Both the position numbers and the translations under genes were made by a program. A stretch of 64,000 bases of DNA from contig CAXMOP010000115.1 in NCBI GenBank assembly GCA_964195155.1, positions 1 through 64,000 on the forward strand, in the 5' to 3' direction. This document shows, piece after piece, positions 17,782 to 26,477 of this stretch. Numbering within the stretch: position 1 is the first letter of the stretch; each line of letters opens with the position of its first letter. The notes under the pieces were generated by a model, which saw only the letters and a program-made list of their open reading frames with translations, searched no databases and was not told the DNA's origin. This DNA is from JACZST01 sp964195155 (lineage in GTDB: Bacteria; Actinomycetota; Acidimicrobiia; Spongiisociales; UBA5794).

Positions 17782-17862
17782 GTCGCGAGTCACGAGTCGC
17801 GAGTCGCGAGCCCGAATCTTCGGTCGTGGTTTTGCTCGCGACTCGCGACTCGCGTCTGGCGT
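17782..17862. repeat. Inverted heptamer arrays forming a 17-bp stem
   Basis: Two GAGTCGC-type arrays face each other: GAGTCGCGAGTCGCGAG at 17794-17810 and its exact complement at 17835-17851, with 24 nt between. RNA from cofE would fold into a long hairpin here. It sits directly after the cofE stop and before the Fpg-like gene, so it could stop or dampen transcription, though no U-run follows. Confidence 0.88.
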
Positions 17863-17868
17863 CTTCTC

Positions 17869-18756
17869 ATGCCTGAGCTGCCTGAGATCGAGGCGTACCT
17901 GTATGCGCTGCGACCGCGGATCGTTGGCCGCCAACTGAAGGAGCTCCGGGTGGCCAGCTTCTCGCTGCTCCGCACCTACGACCCACCGGTGTCGGCGGTG
18001 GAAGGCAAGGAGGTTGCCGGGGTGCACCGCATCGGGAAGCGCATCGCCATCGACCTCGAGGACGATCTCGCCATCGTGGTTCACCTGATGATCGCCGGAC
18101 GGTTGAAGTGGGAGAAGGTGGGCAAGGCGATTCCAAAACGTTACGGGCTCGCCGCCCTCGACTTCGACGACGGAACGCTGCTGCTGACCGAGGCCGGCAC
18201 AAAGCGACGGGCGACGATGCACATCGTGCGGGGAGACGAGTCGCTCGATGCGCTCGACCCCGGCGGCGCCGAGCTCGCCGACTTGGACGTGGCAGGTTTC
18301 AAGGAACGTCTACTCGTAGAGCGCCACACCCTCAAGCGAAGCCTCACCGATGCCCGATTCCTTTCTGGAATCGGTGGCGCGTTCGCCGATGAGATCCTGT
18401 GGCAGGCCAAGCTGTCGCCTACCCAGATCAACACCAACCTCGACGACGAGGAGGTCGAGCGTCTGTACCGCGCCAGCGTCGGCGTCATGGATCGGTGGAC
18501 CGAGGTGCGCATCGACGAGACCGGCGACGGCTTCCCCGAGAAGGTCACCGCCTTTCATCCCGGCATGGGGGTGCACGGCAAGTTCGGCGAGGCTTGCCCG
18601 GAATGTGGCGCCCCGGTGCAGCGCATCGTGCATGGTCGCCGCGAGACCAACTACTGCCCGGGGTGTCAGACCGGAGGCAGGATCCTCGCCGACCGATCAC
18701 TGTCGCGGCTCCTCAAGGACGACTGGCCGAAGACCCTGGACGAGCTAGAGGACTAG
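17869..18756 (+). CDS. Fpg/Nei-family DNA glycosylase
   Basis: Removes oxidised bases and nicks the abasic site. The 295-aa protein starts MPELPEIEAY, with the catalytic Pro and Glu directly after Met. It has the conserved lysine in HRIGKRIAI, a helix-two-turn-helix segment near LSGIGGAFADEILWQ, and a C-terminal zinc finger, CPECGAPVQRIVHGRRETNY followed by CPGC, with the finger arginine. In typical Fpg proteins the H2TH motif reads GN(I/V)YADE; here the Asn position is Gly, so lesion specificity may differ. ATG at 17869 is fixed by the required N-terminal Pro. Confidence 0.9.
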   Translation: MPELPEIEAYLYALRPRIVGRQLKELRVASFSLLRTYDPPVSAVEGKEVAGVHRIGKRIAIDLEDDLAIVVHLMIAGRLKWEKVGKAIPKRYGLAALDFDDGTLLLTEAGTKRRATMHIVRGDESLDALDPGGAELADLDVAGFKERLLVERHTLKRSLTDARFLSGIGGAFADEILWQAKLSPTQINTNLDDEEVERLYRASVGVMDRWTEVRIDETGDGFPEKVTAFHPGMGVHGKFGEACPECGAPVQRIVHGRRETNYCPGCQTGGRILADRSLSRLLKDDWPKTLDELED

Positions 18757-18950
18757 CTGCGACCGCGTCGGATCTCGACGTGTATGTTCGGGGGTTGTTT
18801 CCACGTTTGAGCAGGGTTTCCGCGGACCGTCGAGGGTACCCGCAGTGCAGATCTGGACCGCCGTTATTCCCTGACGTGACTCTTCCATGTTTCTTTTGTT
18901 TCTGTTGTTTCTGGCCGGTTTGTGTCATACCTGGTTGATAGGTTGTGGCC

Positions 18951-19624
18951 ATGGAAGACATCATCTTCGAGGGCCGTTCGCTCGACGAGATAGAACAGAT
19001 TCTTGCTCGTTGCGAGTCGGCGGTGGGGCGTCTGCGCTCGATACAGATGCGGGCACTGCGCCACGTCGACCGTGTCCAAGGCCCACTGGCCGATGGCTGC
19101 CGCTCCATGGGGAATGGGTGACGGGCCGCCTCGACGTTTCACCGGACACCGCCAAGAGTCTGGTCTCCACCGCCCAACGCCTCGGTGAGCTGCCGGCAGT
19201 CGAAGAAGGCGCCGCCGGCGGTGACCTGACCTACGACCGGGCCGTGGCGGTGGCGAGGCTCGCCGAAGGCGGAGACGGCACCACCGCGTTGGAAGAGTCC
19301 GCCGGCCTCGACGTAGCCGGCATCCACCGTCAAGTAGCGCAGCGGCGTCGTCTCAGCCGACACCAACAAGCATTCGACGACACGTACGCCTGGGTGCGAC
19401 GGAATGGTGACGAGATCCTCCATCTTCGGCTCGTGCCGGAGCTGGACCCCGCAGCGAACGAGTCGGCCGGCTACTTCCACGTGGAGGATGCGGACTCCTG
19501 GCATGCTGCGTGGACGGGGGGCGATGTGCATCTCACCGCCATCGAAGACCATCCGTCGGGGATGCGCGAGTTCTCGTTCTCCGATCCAAACGGCAACCTG
19601 ATCCGGGTCGGACACAACCTCTGA
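18951..19624 (+). pseudogene. DUF222 fragment fused to a VOC-domain C-terminus, frameshifted
   Basis: From ATG at 18951 the first 50 residues (EDIIFEGRSLDEIEQILARC) and, after a frame change, VTGRLDVSPDTAKSLVSTAQ and LTYDRAVAVARL read as the N-terminal half of a DUF222 (13E12-type) protein. The break is in the G run at 19109-19112: one more G restores CRSMGEWVTGRLD. At about AFDDTYAWVRRNG the sequence switches to the end of a glyoxalase/VOC protein (SAGYFHVEDADSW, GMREFSFSDPNGNLIRVGHN). No HNH domain is present. This looks like a DUF222 gene inserted into or recombined with a VOC gene and then broken. The intact relative is at 42571. Confidence 0.72.
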
Positions 19625-19647
19625 GCCGGGCTCGACGAGTGATTGCG

Positions 19648-20574
19648 CTACCGGCTGGCCAGGAACTCACGAACGTCGTCCGATAGCTGGCGACTCTGGG
19701 GCGAGTCGAAGGTATAGAAGCCGTGCCGCGCCCCCTCGTACACCTTGTACTCGACATCGAAGGCCCGTTGCCGGAATCGTTCGGCACAAATCCGAGACGA
19801 TCGTGCCAATCGATCCTTGGATCCCGCGACGATGAAGGTAGATGGGAGCGAATCAAACGTCAGGTCCATCGGCGTCACGGAAAGATGCGGCGCTACTTCT
19901 GCTGCAAGAGCTGCCTGACCGGCGTAACTCCGGAGCATCAGAGACGCGGGGCCGAACCCGTCTTCGATCCAGGTGAGACGGTCAAGCACCCCCTGAATCG
20001 ATACAACACTCTGAATCGCCGGCACCTCTCCCGTCATCTCAACCCCGAGGGGCTGCGCCAGGCCGGGATTGGAGATCATGATCGCCGCCATCATCGCCAG
20101 GTTGCCACCAGCCGAATCACCCATCAGATGCACTGACTCGTACTCGGGATGGTGACGACGTATCCACGCCAACGCGGCGAGGGTCGAACGCAGGATGTGC
20201 GGATGCGGATACTCCGGAGCCAACGGGTACTCGACATTGAAGACCGGATGTCCTGCCGCGGCGACATCGAGTAATCGATACGTGGAGATGTCAGAGCTGC
20301 CGCTGATCCAACCGCCGCCGTGAAAATAGACCACTGCGGTCATCGGCGACGACTTCGGCGCGGCGGGTATGAAATCGAGATACTCGGCCGCGTTGGGCCC
20401 ATATTGGTGGCGACCGACCGTTTCCGGCGGCCTGCCCTTCCGAAAACGAAATGCCGCTGCCACCGATCGACTCATGAACCTTGACACGCCAACGGAGAGC
20501 CGGTCACGAAACGGAGCCCTCACGAGGGAGACCCCGTCGGTCGGCTCGCTCGGTTCCATCCGCGGCACACTCAC
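19648..20574 (-). CDS. HSL-type alpha/beta hydrolase (esterase)
   Basis: A 308-aa cytoplasmic carboxylesterase of the hormone-sensitive-lipase family. It has the oxyanion motif YFHGGGWISG, the nucleophile elbow MGDSAGGNLA, an aspartate in VAGSKDRLA and a histidine in GARHGFYTF. It probably hydrolyses short acyl esters; the substrate cannot be told. The start is GTG at 20574; a second GTG two codons later is possible. It is in tandem with, but 47 bp from, the GalE-like gene upstream. Confidence 0.87.
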   Translation of the reverse strand: MSVPRMEPSEPTDGVSLVRAPFRDRLSVGVSRFMSRSVAAAFRFRKGRPPETVGRHQYGPNAAEYLDFIPAAPKSSPMTAVVYFHGGGWISGSSDISTYRLLDVAAAGHPVFNVEYPLAPEYPHPHILRSTLAALAWIRRHHPEYESVHLMGDSAGGNLAMMAAIMISNPGLAQPLGVEMTGEVPAIQSVVSIQGVLDRLTWIEDGFGPASLMLRSYAGQAALAAEVAPHLSVTPMDLTFDSLPSTFIVAGSKDRLARSSRICAERFRQRAFDVEYKVYEGARHGFYTFDSPQSRQLSDDVREFLASR

Positions 20575-20621
20575 TACTCACCCTCTGGGTGCGTTTTTGC
20601 GACCCTGGATCTACCCGTCCG

Positions 20622-21566
20622 TCACAGGTTCTCCCGGAACCAGTCGATGGTCCGGACCAGGCCTTCCTCGATGGTCGTCCACGGCTCCCAGCCGAGATCG
20701 CGAGCTGCCCGGGACGGATCGAGGCAGGACCGTTGCTGCTCCCCCGCTCTCGCTGCGGCGTGACGTGGTTCGACATCCGATCCGACGATGGCCGCCATCT
20801 TGGTGTAGAGGTCGACCACATTCGTCTCAACGCCGGTGCCGATATTGATGTACGCACCGCCGCCTTGCAAAGCCGCCCGCCAGCAAGCGTCGGTGACGTC
20901 TTCCACATAGACGTAGTCCCGGGTCTGCTTGCCGTCGCTGTAGATCGTCGACACCCTGCCCCCGAGCAGGTCACCGGCGAAGATCGCCACCACCCCGGCC
21001 TCGCCGTGTGGGTCTTGGCCGGGCCCGTACACGTTGGAGAAGCCGAGCGAGACAAAATCGACTCCGTGGGCACGGCGGTAGTACGCGAGATAGTCGTCGG
21101 CGACTTTCTTGGACACGCCGTACGGGGAGGCGGGCAGTCGCGTTTCGGATTCCTTGGTCGGAATCTGATCGGTGTCTCCGAACGTCGCTCCGCCGGAGGA
21201 AGAAAACACCACCCGCTCGACCGCCGCCTCCCGCGCCGCCTGAAGCAGGTTGATGGTGCCGATCAGGTTGACGTCGGCATCGAAGGCCGGGTCGACGACC
21301 GAAGCCCGCACGTCGATCTGTGCCGCTAAATGAAAGATGACCTGCGGCGTGAACCCCACCACGACCTGGCGTAGCTCGGGGGCGCGGATGTCCATCTGAT
21401 GGAAGTGGACCTGCCCGCGATCGCGTGCGGGCGCCAGTCGGGACAACATCCCCGATGATAGGTTGTCGATGACCAGCACCTCGGTGCCCTCGTCGACGAG
21501 CCGTTCGACCAGGTTCGATCCAATGAACCCTGCTCCACCGGTGACGACGGCTTTGGAGGTTGCCAT
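20622..21566 (-). CDS. NAD-dependent sugar epimerase, GalE-like
   Basis: A 314-aa extended short-chain dehydrogenase. The NAD motif TGGAGFIGSNLV is near residues 9-20. The catalytic Ser region is SSSGGATFGD and the YxxxK motif is YGVSKK. FSNVYGPGQ and YVYVEDV are typical of UDP-glucose 4-epimerases and related nucleotide-sugar epimerases. It likely makes a galactose-type donor for envelope glycans. The start ATG at 21566 overlaps the stop of the upstream hydrolase gene by one base. The frame is open further upstream, but the NAD-binding strand begins right after this ATG. Confidence 0.87.
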   Translation of the reverse strand: MATSKAVVTGGAGFIGSNLVERLVDEGTEVLVIDNLSSGMLSRLAPARDRGQVHFHQMDIRAPELRQVVVGFTPQVIFHLAAQIDVRASVVDPAFDADVNLIGTINLLQAAREAAVERVVFSSSGGATFGDTDQIPTKESETRLPASPYGVSKKVADDYLAYYRRAHGVDFVSLGFSNVYGPGQDPHGEAGVVAIFAGDLLGGRVSTIYSDGKQTRDYVYVEDVTDACWRAALQGGGAYINIGTGVETNVVDLYTKMAAIVGSDVEPRHAAARAGEQQRSCLDPSRAARDLGWEPWTTIEEGLVRTIDWFRENL

Positions 21567-22270
21567 CAGATCTTTGCCGGCAGCGTGTCGGGCAGGAATT
21601 CGAGGACGCGATCCGCGGCGTCGTCGGCTGCACCGGCGGAATACTCGTCGGCATTGATGTTCCAGAACTGAGCACCGACACCGTCGTAGACCACCCAATC
21701 CGCATGCGGGGCCGCCTGGCGGGCCCGGTCAACGCCGTCGAGGGCCTCACGGCCCGATGTGCCAAGAATCGGGACGTCCAACTCGCCAAGCAGCGCCACG
21801 GCATGGTCGCCGATCACCGGGTCGACCAGCGCCAGGGAGGCCACGAGCGGTGAGGACGCCGCCTGTCCAATGGCGGTCAGGGCCCCATCGCCAAAGGCCA
21901 GTACCCCGAATCCGTGCTCGGCGTTGGACCAGTTGCCGGCCGGGTTGATGATGAATTTGACGAACGCGCTGAGCCCACCGGGCCCCGGTGCCACTGCCGC
22001 CATGCCGTGTCTGGCGATCAGCCGGCAGATATCGCCCACCGACGATGCGGCGTCGTATGACGGTGACACCACGACGACTGTCGGCCACTCCCCTATCAGA
22101 TCCGGGCGCGCCAGGTAGCCGGGATGGGAGCGGGATCCCGTGGACACGCTGGTCGATCCGTACAAGATGACGGTGGTGCCCTCGCCCTTGAGAACGCTCA
22201 ATTTGGCTCCTCGGATGCGGCGCCGCCGGAGAACGGCGGCGTCGCGAGCGTAGTGCCGGCGAAGGTTCAT
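21566..22270 (-). CDS. Dienelactone-hydrolase-like alpha/beta protein
   Basis: A 234-aa protein with a weak alpha/beta hydrolase pattern (PTVVVVSPSYDAASSVGDICRL) and acidic and histidine positions near its middle. The canonical nucleophile elbow is not seen; GFGVLAFGDGA stands where GFCxGG would be in dienelactone hydrolases. It may therefore be inactive or use another nucleophile. It lies between birA and the epimerase, overlapping the epimerase by one base. Its start codon lies inside the 3' arm of an inverted repeat whose 5' arm contains the birA stop codon. Confidence 0.65.
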   Translation of the reverse strand: MNLRRHYARDAAVLRRRRIRGAKLSVLKGEGTTVILYGSTSVSTGSRSHPGYLARPDLIGEWPTVVVVSPSYDAASSVGDICRLIARHGMAAVAPGPGGLSAFVKFIINPAGNWSNAEHGFGVLAFGDGALTAIGQAASSPLVASLALVDPVIGDHAVALLGELDVPILGTSGREALDGVDRARQAAPHADWVVYDGVGAQFWNINADEYSAGAADDAADRVLEFLPDTLPAKI

Positions 22271-22317
22271 AGATCGTGACCGGGTTGTCGGGAAAGGATT
22301 GACGCGATCTATGAACC
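22264..22317 (-). promoter_or_regulatory. 13-bp inverted repeat linking birA stop to the next start
   Basis: Arms GGTTCATAGATCG and CGATCTATGAACC are perfect complements separated by 28 bp. In the minus-strand transcript the 5' arm carries the birA stop codon and the 3' arm carries the ATG of the following hydrolase. The hairpin would hide that start unless ribosomes finishing birA open it, a possible translational coupling device. No U-run follows, so a terminator is less likely. Confidence 0.6.
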
Positions 22318-22989
22318 ATCCACCCTGATCTCACCGCTGTGCACCGAGATCACGCCGTCGGCGGTGTCAATCAGGAGCGCGCCGCTGTCGTCGACCCCGA
22401 CCGCAACGCCGCCGCCGCGTTCGTACGCGACCTCCTTTCCCAGGGTGGTGGAGGCGGATTCGTACTCATGGCGCCCCCAGAGAGAGCTCCCGGCGGCCAT
22501 CCGTTCCAGGAACCGAACCGTCCAGGTCGCAGCCAGGTCGACGGCGACGTCAGGTCCAGGATCGCCCTCGACAATCCCAGCCGCCCCTTCGATCGGCTCG
22601 GCCCACCAAAGGTTGGCTCCGCACCCGACGACCACCCGCGCTCCCGACGCCTCGACAAGGATGCCACCGACCTTGGCTCCTCCCGACATCAGGTCATTTG
22701 GCCAACGAAGGCCGACATCGATCGAGAAGGTCGCATCGATCGCATCGCGCATGGCAAGACCCGCAACCAGGGGGATCAGGCCCCAATCCCCAACCGGCCA
22801 CCAGGGCTCGAACGCCAGCGAGGCGAAAAGGGCGCGGTCCGGCTCAACCCACTCCCGATCAAAGCGGCCGCGGCCGGTGGTTTGATGGCCGGCGACGACG
22901 AGCAGCGGCTCACCGGTGAACCTGGTGGCCGCCTCGTCCTGGGTCGATTCCGCGGTTGGGAGCACCACGCTCGCGTAATGTGTATCCAT
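22309..22989 (-). CDS. birA: Biotin--[acetyl-CoA-carboxylase] ligase
   Basis: Attaches biotin to the carrier lysine of acyl-CoA carboxylases, here most obviously the BCCP domain encoded at 24686. The 226-aa protein is the monofunctional type without an N-terminal DNA-binding domain. It has the biotinyl-AMP loop GHQTTGRGRFDREW, LRWPNDLM and KVGGILVE. It is divergent from the carboxylase genes, with 43 bp between the starts, a common actinobacterial layout. Confidence 0.93.
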   Translation of the reverse strand: MDTHYASVVLPTAESTQDEAATRFTGEPLLVVAGHQTTGRGRFDREWVEPDRALFASLAFEPWWPVGDWGLIPLVAGLAMRDAIDATFSIDVGLRWPNDLMSGGAKVGGILVEASGARVVVGCGANLWWAEPIEGAAGIVEGDPGPDVAVDLAATWTVRFLERMAAGSSLWGRHEYESASTTLGKEVAYERGGGVAVGVDDSGALLIDTADGVISVHSGEIRVDGS

Positions 22990-23032
22990 CGATCAGGGTC
23001 AGAGGTCCAATGCTGAGCCTACCGGGAGCACC

Positions 23033-24583
23033 GTGAGCACCGAAGACCGCATCAACCGCCTGCGTGAACTGCGCCAGGAGGCCATGGAGCCAGCAAACCA
23101 GCGCGCCGTCGACCGCCAGCACGATTTGGGCAAGCTCACGGCTCGCGAGCGCGTCGAGTTGCTGCTCGACAAGGGCTCGTTCCAGGAAATGGACATGTTC
23201 GTGCGCCACCAGGCCAAGGGCTTCGGCATCGAGGACAAGCGGCCGCCCGGCGACGCAGTCATCACCGGATGGGGGACGATCGATGGACGCACTGCGTTCG
23301 TTTTTGCCGAGGACTTCACCGCGTTTGGCGGCAGCCTCGGAGAAGCGGTAGCCGACAAGATCTGCAAGGTGCTTGACCTGGCAATGGAGAACGGGGTCCC
23401 GATCATCGGGATCAAGGACTCCGGGGGCGCCCGGATCCAGGAAGGAGTCGTCGCACTCGACGGCTACGGTCGAATCTTCGAGAGGAACGTGCGGGCGTCG
23501 GGCGTCATCCCGCAGATCTCGGTCATCATGGGCCCCTGCGCCGGTGGAGCCGTGTACTCGCCGGCGATCACCGATTTCGTGTACCAGGTCGATGAGACCT
23601 CCCACCTGTTCATCACCGGGCCCGAGGTGATCAAGGCCGTGACCGGTGAAGACGTGACCATGGAGGAGCTGGGCGGGGCCCACGCCCACGCCACCCGTTC
23701 AGGAGTGACTCACTTCGTCGTCGACGACGACCGCGCCGCCATGGAGGAAGTCCGCTATCTGTTGTCGTTCCTACCGCAGAACAACATGGAGGTGGCTCCC
23801 TTCTTCACACCACTCGACAGCCCGGACCGCACCGAAGAAGACCTGACCACCATCATCCCCGAGTCTCCGAATCAGCCGTACGACATGGTCGACGTCGTCG
23901 CCGCGATCTTCGACGACGGCGAGTTCTATCAGGTCCACGAGCACTTCGCCATGAATCTCATCGTCGGGTTCGCCCGGCTCGACGGTTACACCGTCGGCGT
24001 GATCGGCAACCAGCCGATGTCCCTGGCCGGCAGCCTCGACATCGACGCCTCGGTCAAGGGAGCCCGCTTCGTGCGGTTCTGCGACGCTTTCAACATCCCG
24101 CTCGTCACCCTCGTCGACGTCCCCGGGTTCATGCCGGGCGTCGATCAGGAGCATGAGGGGATCATCCGCCACGGTGCCAAGCTGCTGTATGCCTTCTCTG
24201 AGGCGACGGTGCCACGGGTGACCGTCATCACGCGCAAGGCGTACGGGGGCGCCTATCTGGTGATGAACTCACGGGCCCTCAGGGCCGATATGGCGTTTGC
24301 GTGGCCCACCGCAGAGATCGCGGTGATGGGCGCACCAGGGGCGGTCAACATCATCCACCGCCGCACGATCGCCGCCGCCGACGACCCGGACGCCGAGCGA
24401 GAAGCCCTGATCACGGACTACGAAGAGAAATTCTCCAATCCGTACATCGCAGCGGAGCGGGGCCTGATCGACGACGTCATCGAGGCAAGGGAGACCCGGC
24501 CGCGGTTGATCCGTTCCCTGGCCATGCTCCGCAACAAGCGCGAGGCGATGCCGCCCAAGAAGCACGGGAACATCCCGTTGTAG
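23033..24583 (+). CDS. pccB: Acyl-CoA (propionyl-CoA) carboxylase beta subunit
   Basis: The carboxyltransferase subunit moves CO2 from carboxybiotin to propionyl-CoA (possibly also acetyl-CoA). The 516-aa protein is full length. It has LTARERVELLLDKGSF at the N-terminus, the acyl-CoA oxyanion loop KDSGGARIQEG, GPCAGGAVYSPA and the biotin-side GAYLVMNSR. The GTG start at 23033 follows GGGAG. It is followed 102 bp later by the alpha subunit. Substrate preference is inferred from the linked methylmalonyl-CoA mutase gene. Confidence 0.93.
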   Translation: MSTEDRINRLRELRQEAMEPANQRAVDRQHDLGKLTARERVELLLDKGSFQEMDMFVRHQAKGFGIEDKRPPGDAVITGWGTIDGRTAFVFAEDFTAFGGSLGEAVADKICKVLDLAMENGVPIIGIKDSGGARIQEGVVALDGYGRIFERNVRASGVIPQISVIMGPCAGGAVYSPAITDFVYQVDETSHLFITGPEVIKAVTGEDVTMEELGGAHAHATRSGVTHFVVDDDRAAMEEVRYLLSFLPQNNMEVAPFFTPLDSPDRTEEDLTTIIPESPNQPYDMVDVVAAIFDDGEFYQVHEHFAMNLIVGFARLDGYTVGVIGNQPMSLAGSLDIDASVKGARFVRFCDAFNIPLVTLVDVPGFMPGVDQEHEGIIRHGAKLLYAFSEATVPRVTVITRKAYGGAYLVMNSRALRADMAFAWPTAEIAVMGAPGAVNIIHRRTIAAADDPDAEREALITDYEEKFSNPYIAAERGLIDDVIEARETRPRLIRSLAMLRNKREAMPPKKHGNIPL

Positions 24584-24615
24584 GAGTCGCGAGTCGCCAG
24601 TCGCCAGTTGCGAGC
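24584..24615. repeat. Short heptamer array GAGTCGC / CAGTCGC
   Basis: Four to five imperfect heptamers begin directly after the pccB stop, in the 102-bp gap before the alpha-subunit gene. This is the same family as the other arrays. Confidence 0.82.
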
Positions 24616-24685
24616 CCGATCGCTCGTAACGGAATGCTCACGTTCGAGGTCCGACCCCCACCCACCCTTCTCCTAGGATTCACCC

Positions 24686-26431
24686 GTGGATTCTGTTCTG
24701 ATCGCCAACCGTGGAGAGATTGCCGTCCGGGTGATTCGCGCCGCCCACGACCTCGGGCTGCGCGCCATCGCGGTGTATTCCGAGCTCGACCGTGACGCCG
24801 TCCACGTCGAGCTCGCCGACGAGGCATGGAACATCGGGCCGGGCCCCTCTGCCGAGTCCTACCTGAACATCCCCAACATTCTCGAGGCCGCAGACGCCTC
24901 GAAGGCTGAAGCAGTACATCCGGGATACGGGTTCCTGGCCGAGAATGCAGGCTTCGCCCAGGCCGTCATTGACGCCGGGCTTATCTGGGTGGGTCCTCCG
25001 CCGGCGGCGATCGCGACCATGGGTGACAAGATCGCCTCACGATCCGCGGCCCAAGCGGCCGGGGTTGCTTCGGTTCCCGGAACCCTCGAACCGCTTGCCA
25101 GCGTGGACGAGGTGAGGGCTTTTGCCGAGGAGCACGGCCTTCCGATCGCCATCAAGGCGGCTCACGGCGGCGGCGGCAAGGGCCTGAAGGTCGTGCGAGA
25201 GGGCGACGATATCGAGGCCGCCTACGAAGGAGCCAAGCGGGAAGCCGACGCCTGGTTCGGCAACCCGGAGGTCTACGTCGAGCGCTATCTCGACAACCCG
25301 CGGCACATCGAGGCCCAGATCATGTTCGACACCCACGGCAACGGCGTCTTCCTCGGCGAACGCGACTGCTCGATCCAACGCCGGCACCAGAAGCTGATCG
25401 AGGAGACGCCGGCACCGCGTTTCACCGATGAACAGCGGTCGGCCCTGGAGAGCGCCGCGCTCGCGGTGGCCGGTGCGGCCGACTACGAGAACGCCGGCAC
25501 CGTTGAATTCCTGATGGACGGGACCGGCGCCCTTTTCTTTCTCGAGATGAATACCCGAATCCAGGTCGAGCACACCATCACCGAAGAAGCCACCGGCATC
25601 GACCTCGTTGCAGAACAGCTTCGCGTCGCTGCCGGCGAGCCGCTTTCCTTCAGCACGGCCGCGTCGCGGGGCCACGTCATCGAGTTCCGCCTCAACGCCG
25701 AGGACCCCGCCCGTGGTTTCCTGCCGACGCCGGGCACGCTCTCTCGGTATCGAGAATCCGCCGGCCGGGGCATCCGCGTCGACAGCGGGGTCCGTCAGGG
25801 ATCCACGATCTCGCAGTACTACGACAACCTCATCGCCAAGCTCATCGTCTCGGGTCGGGACCGGACCGAGGCCATCGACCGAGCCAAGCGCGCCCTGAGC
25901 GAGTTCGAGATCGGCGGCGTGGACACCACAATTCCGGCCCACCTCCTCATCCTTGACAACGAGGACTTCGTTTCGGGCAACCTGTCGACACGGCTGCTCG
26001 AAGAGGACCTGGATTTCTCAGGGCTCGCCACCAAGACGGCACCGGCGCTCCCCGAAGAGACCGAGCTCCAGGAACGCGGTATGACGGTCGAGGTTGGCGG
26101 ACGCCGATACGACGTGCGCTACTGGTCCCAAGTCATCGCCCCGACGACGTCCGGTCAGCGCCCCGCGCCGCGGCGGCGTGCGCCCAAGCTGTCGGAACGC
26201 TCCGCACCAGGCGACACCGAGGGAATCGTCACCGCCCCCATGCAGGGCACCATCGTCAAGGTGCACCACGGCGCCGGGGACGCCGTCGTGGCAGGGGAAC
26301 CGGTGTGTGTTCTCGAGGCCATGAAGATGGAAAACGAGATCAAAGCGCCCAGCGACGGCGAGATCGTCGACCTCAGAGTGCAGCCCGGCGACACCGTGGC
26401 ACCGGGCGCCGTGTTGATGGTGATTCGTTGA
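24686..26431 (+). CDS. pccA: Acyl-CoA (propionyl-CoA) carboxylase alpha subunit
   Basis: A 581-aa protein joining biotin carboxylase and biotin carrier. Residues 1-445 are the carboxylase (LIANRGEIAVRV, HPGYGFLAENAGFA, the ATP loop AAHGGGGKGLKVV, and FLEMNTRIQVEHTITEE). The C-terminal 75 residues are the BCCP domain with the biotinyl lysine K547 in EAMKMEN. The start is GTG. It works with pccB next to it and is biotinylated by the divergently encoded birA. The product feeds the methylmalonyl-CoA mutase encoded downstream on the other strand; no epimerase is in the window. Confidence 0.94.
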   Translation: MDSVLIANRGEIAVRVIRAAHDLGLRAIAVYSELDRDAVHVELADEAWNIGPGPSAESYLNIPNILEAADASKAEAVHPGYGFLAENAGFAQAVIDAGLIWVGPPPAAIATMGDKIASRSAAQAAGVASVPGTLEPLASVDEVRAFAEEHGLPIAIKAAHGGGGKGLKVVREGDDIEAAYEGAKREADAWFGNPEVYVERYLDNPRHIEAQIMFDTHGNGVFLGERDCSIQRRHQKLIEETPAPRFTDEQRSALESAALAVAGAADYENAGTVEFLMDGTGALFFLEMNTRIQVEHTITEEATGIDLVAEQLRVAAGEPLSFSTAASRGHVIEFRLNAEDPARGFLPTPGTLSRYRESAGRGIRVDSGVRQGSTISQYYDNLIAKLIVSGRDRTEAIDRAKRALSEFEIGGVDTTIPAHLLILDNEDFVSGNLSTRLLEEDLDFSGLATKTAPALPEETELQERGMTVEVGGRRYDVRYWSQVIAPTTSGQRPAPRRRAPKLSERSAPGDTEGIVTAPMQGTIVKVHHGAGDAVVAGEPVCVLEAMKMENEIKAPSDGEIVDLRVQPGDTVAPGAVLMVIR

Positions 26432-26477
26432 GCGAGTCGCTCATCGACGACGCCTACGTCGAGAGTTCAGGACCCTC

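Noticed and set aside
17794..17851. Classical rho-independent terminator after cofE
   Set aside because: The stem is strong, but the loop is 24 nt and no T-run follows; it is better described as inverted heptamer arrays.
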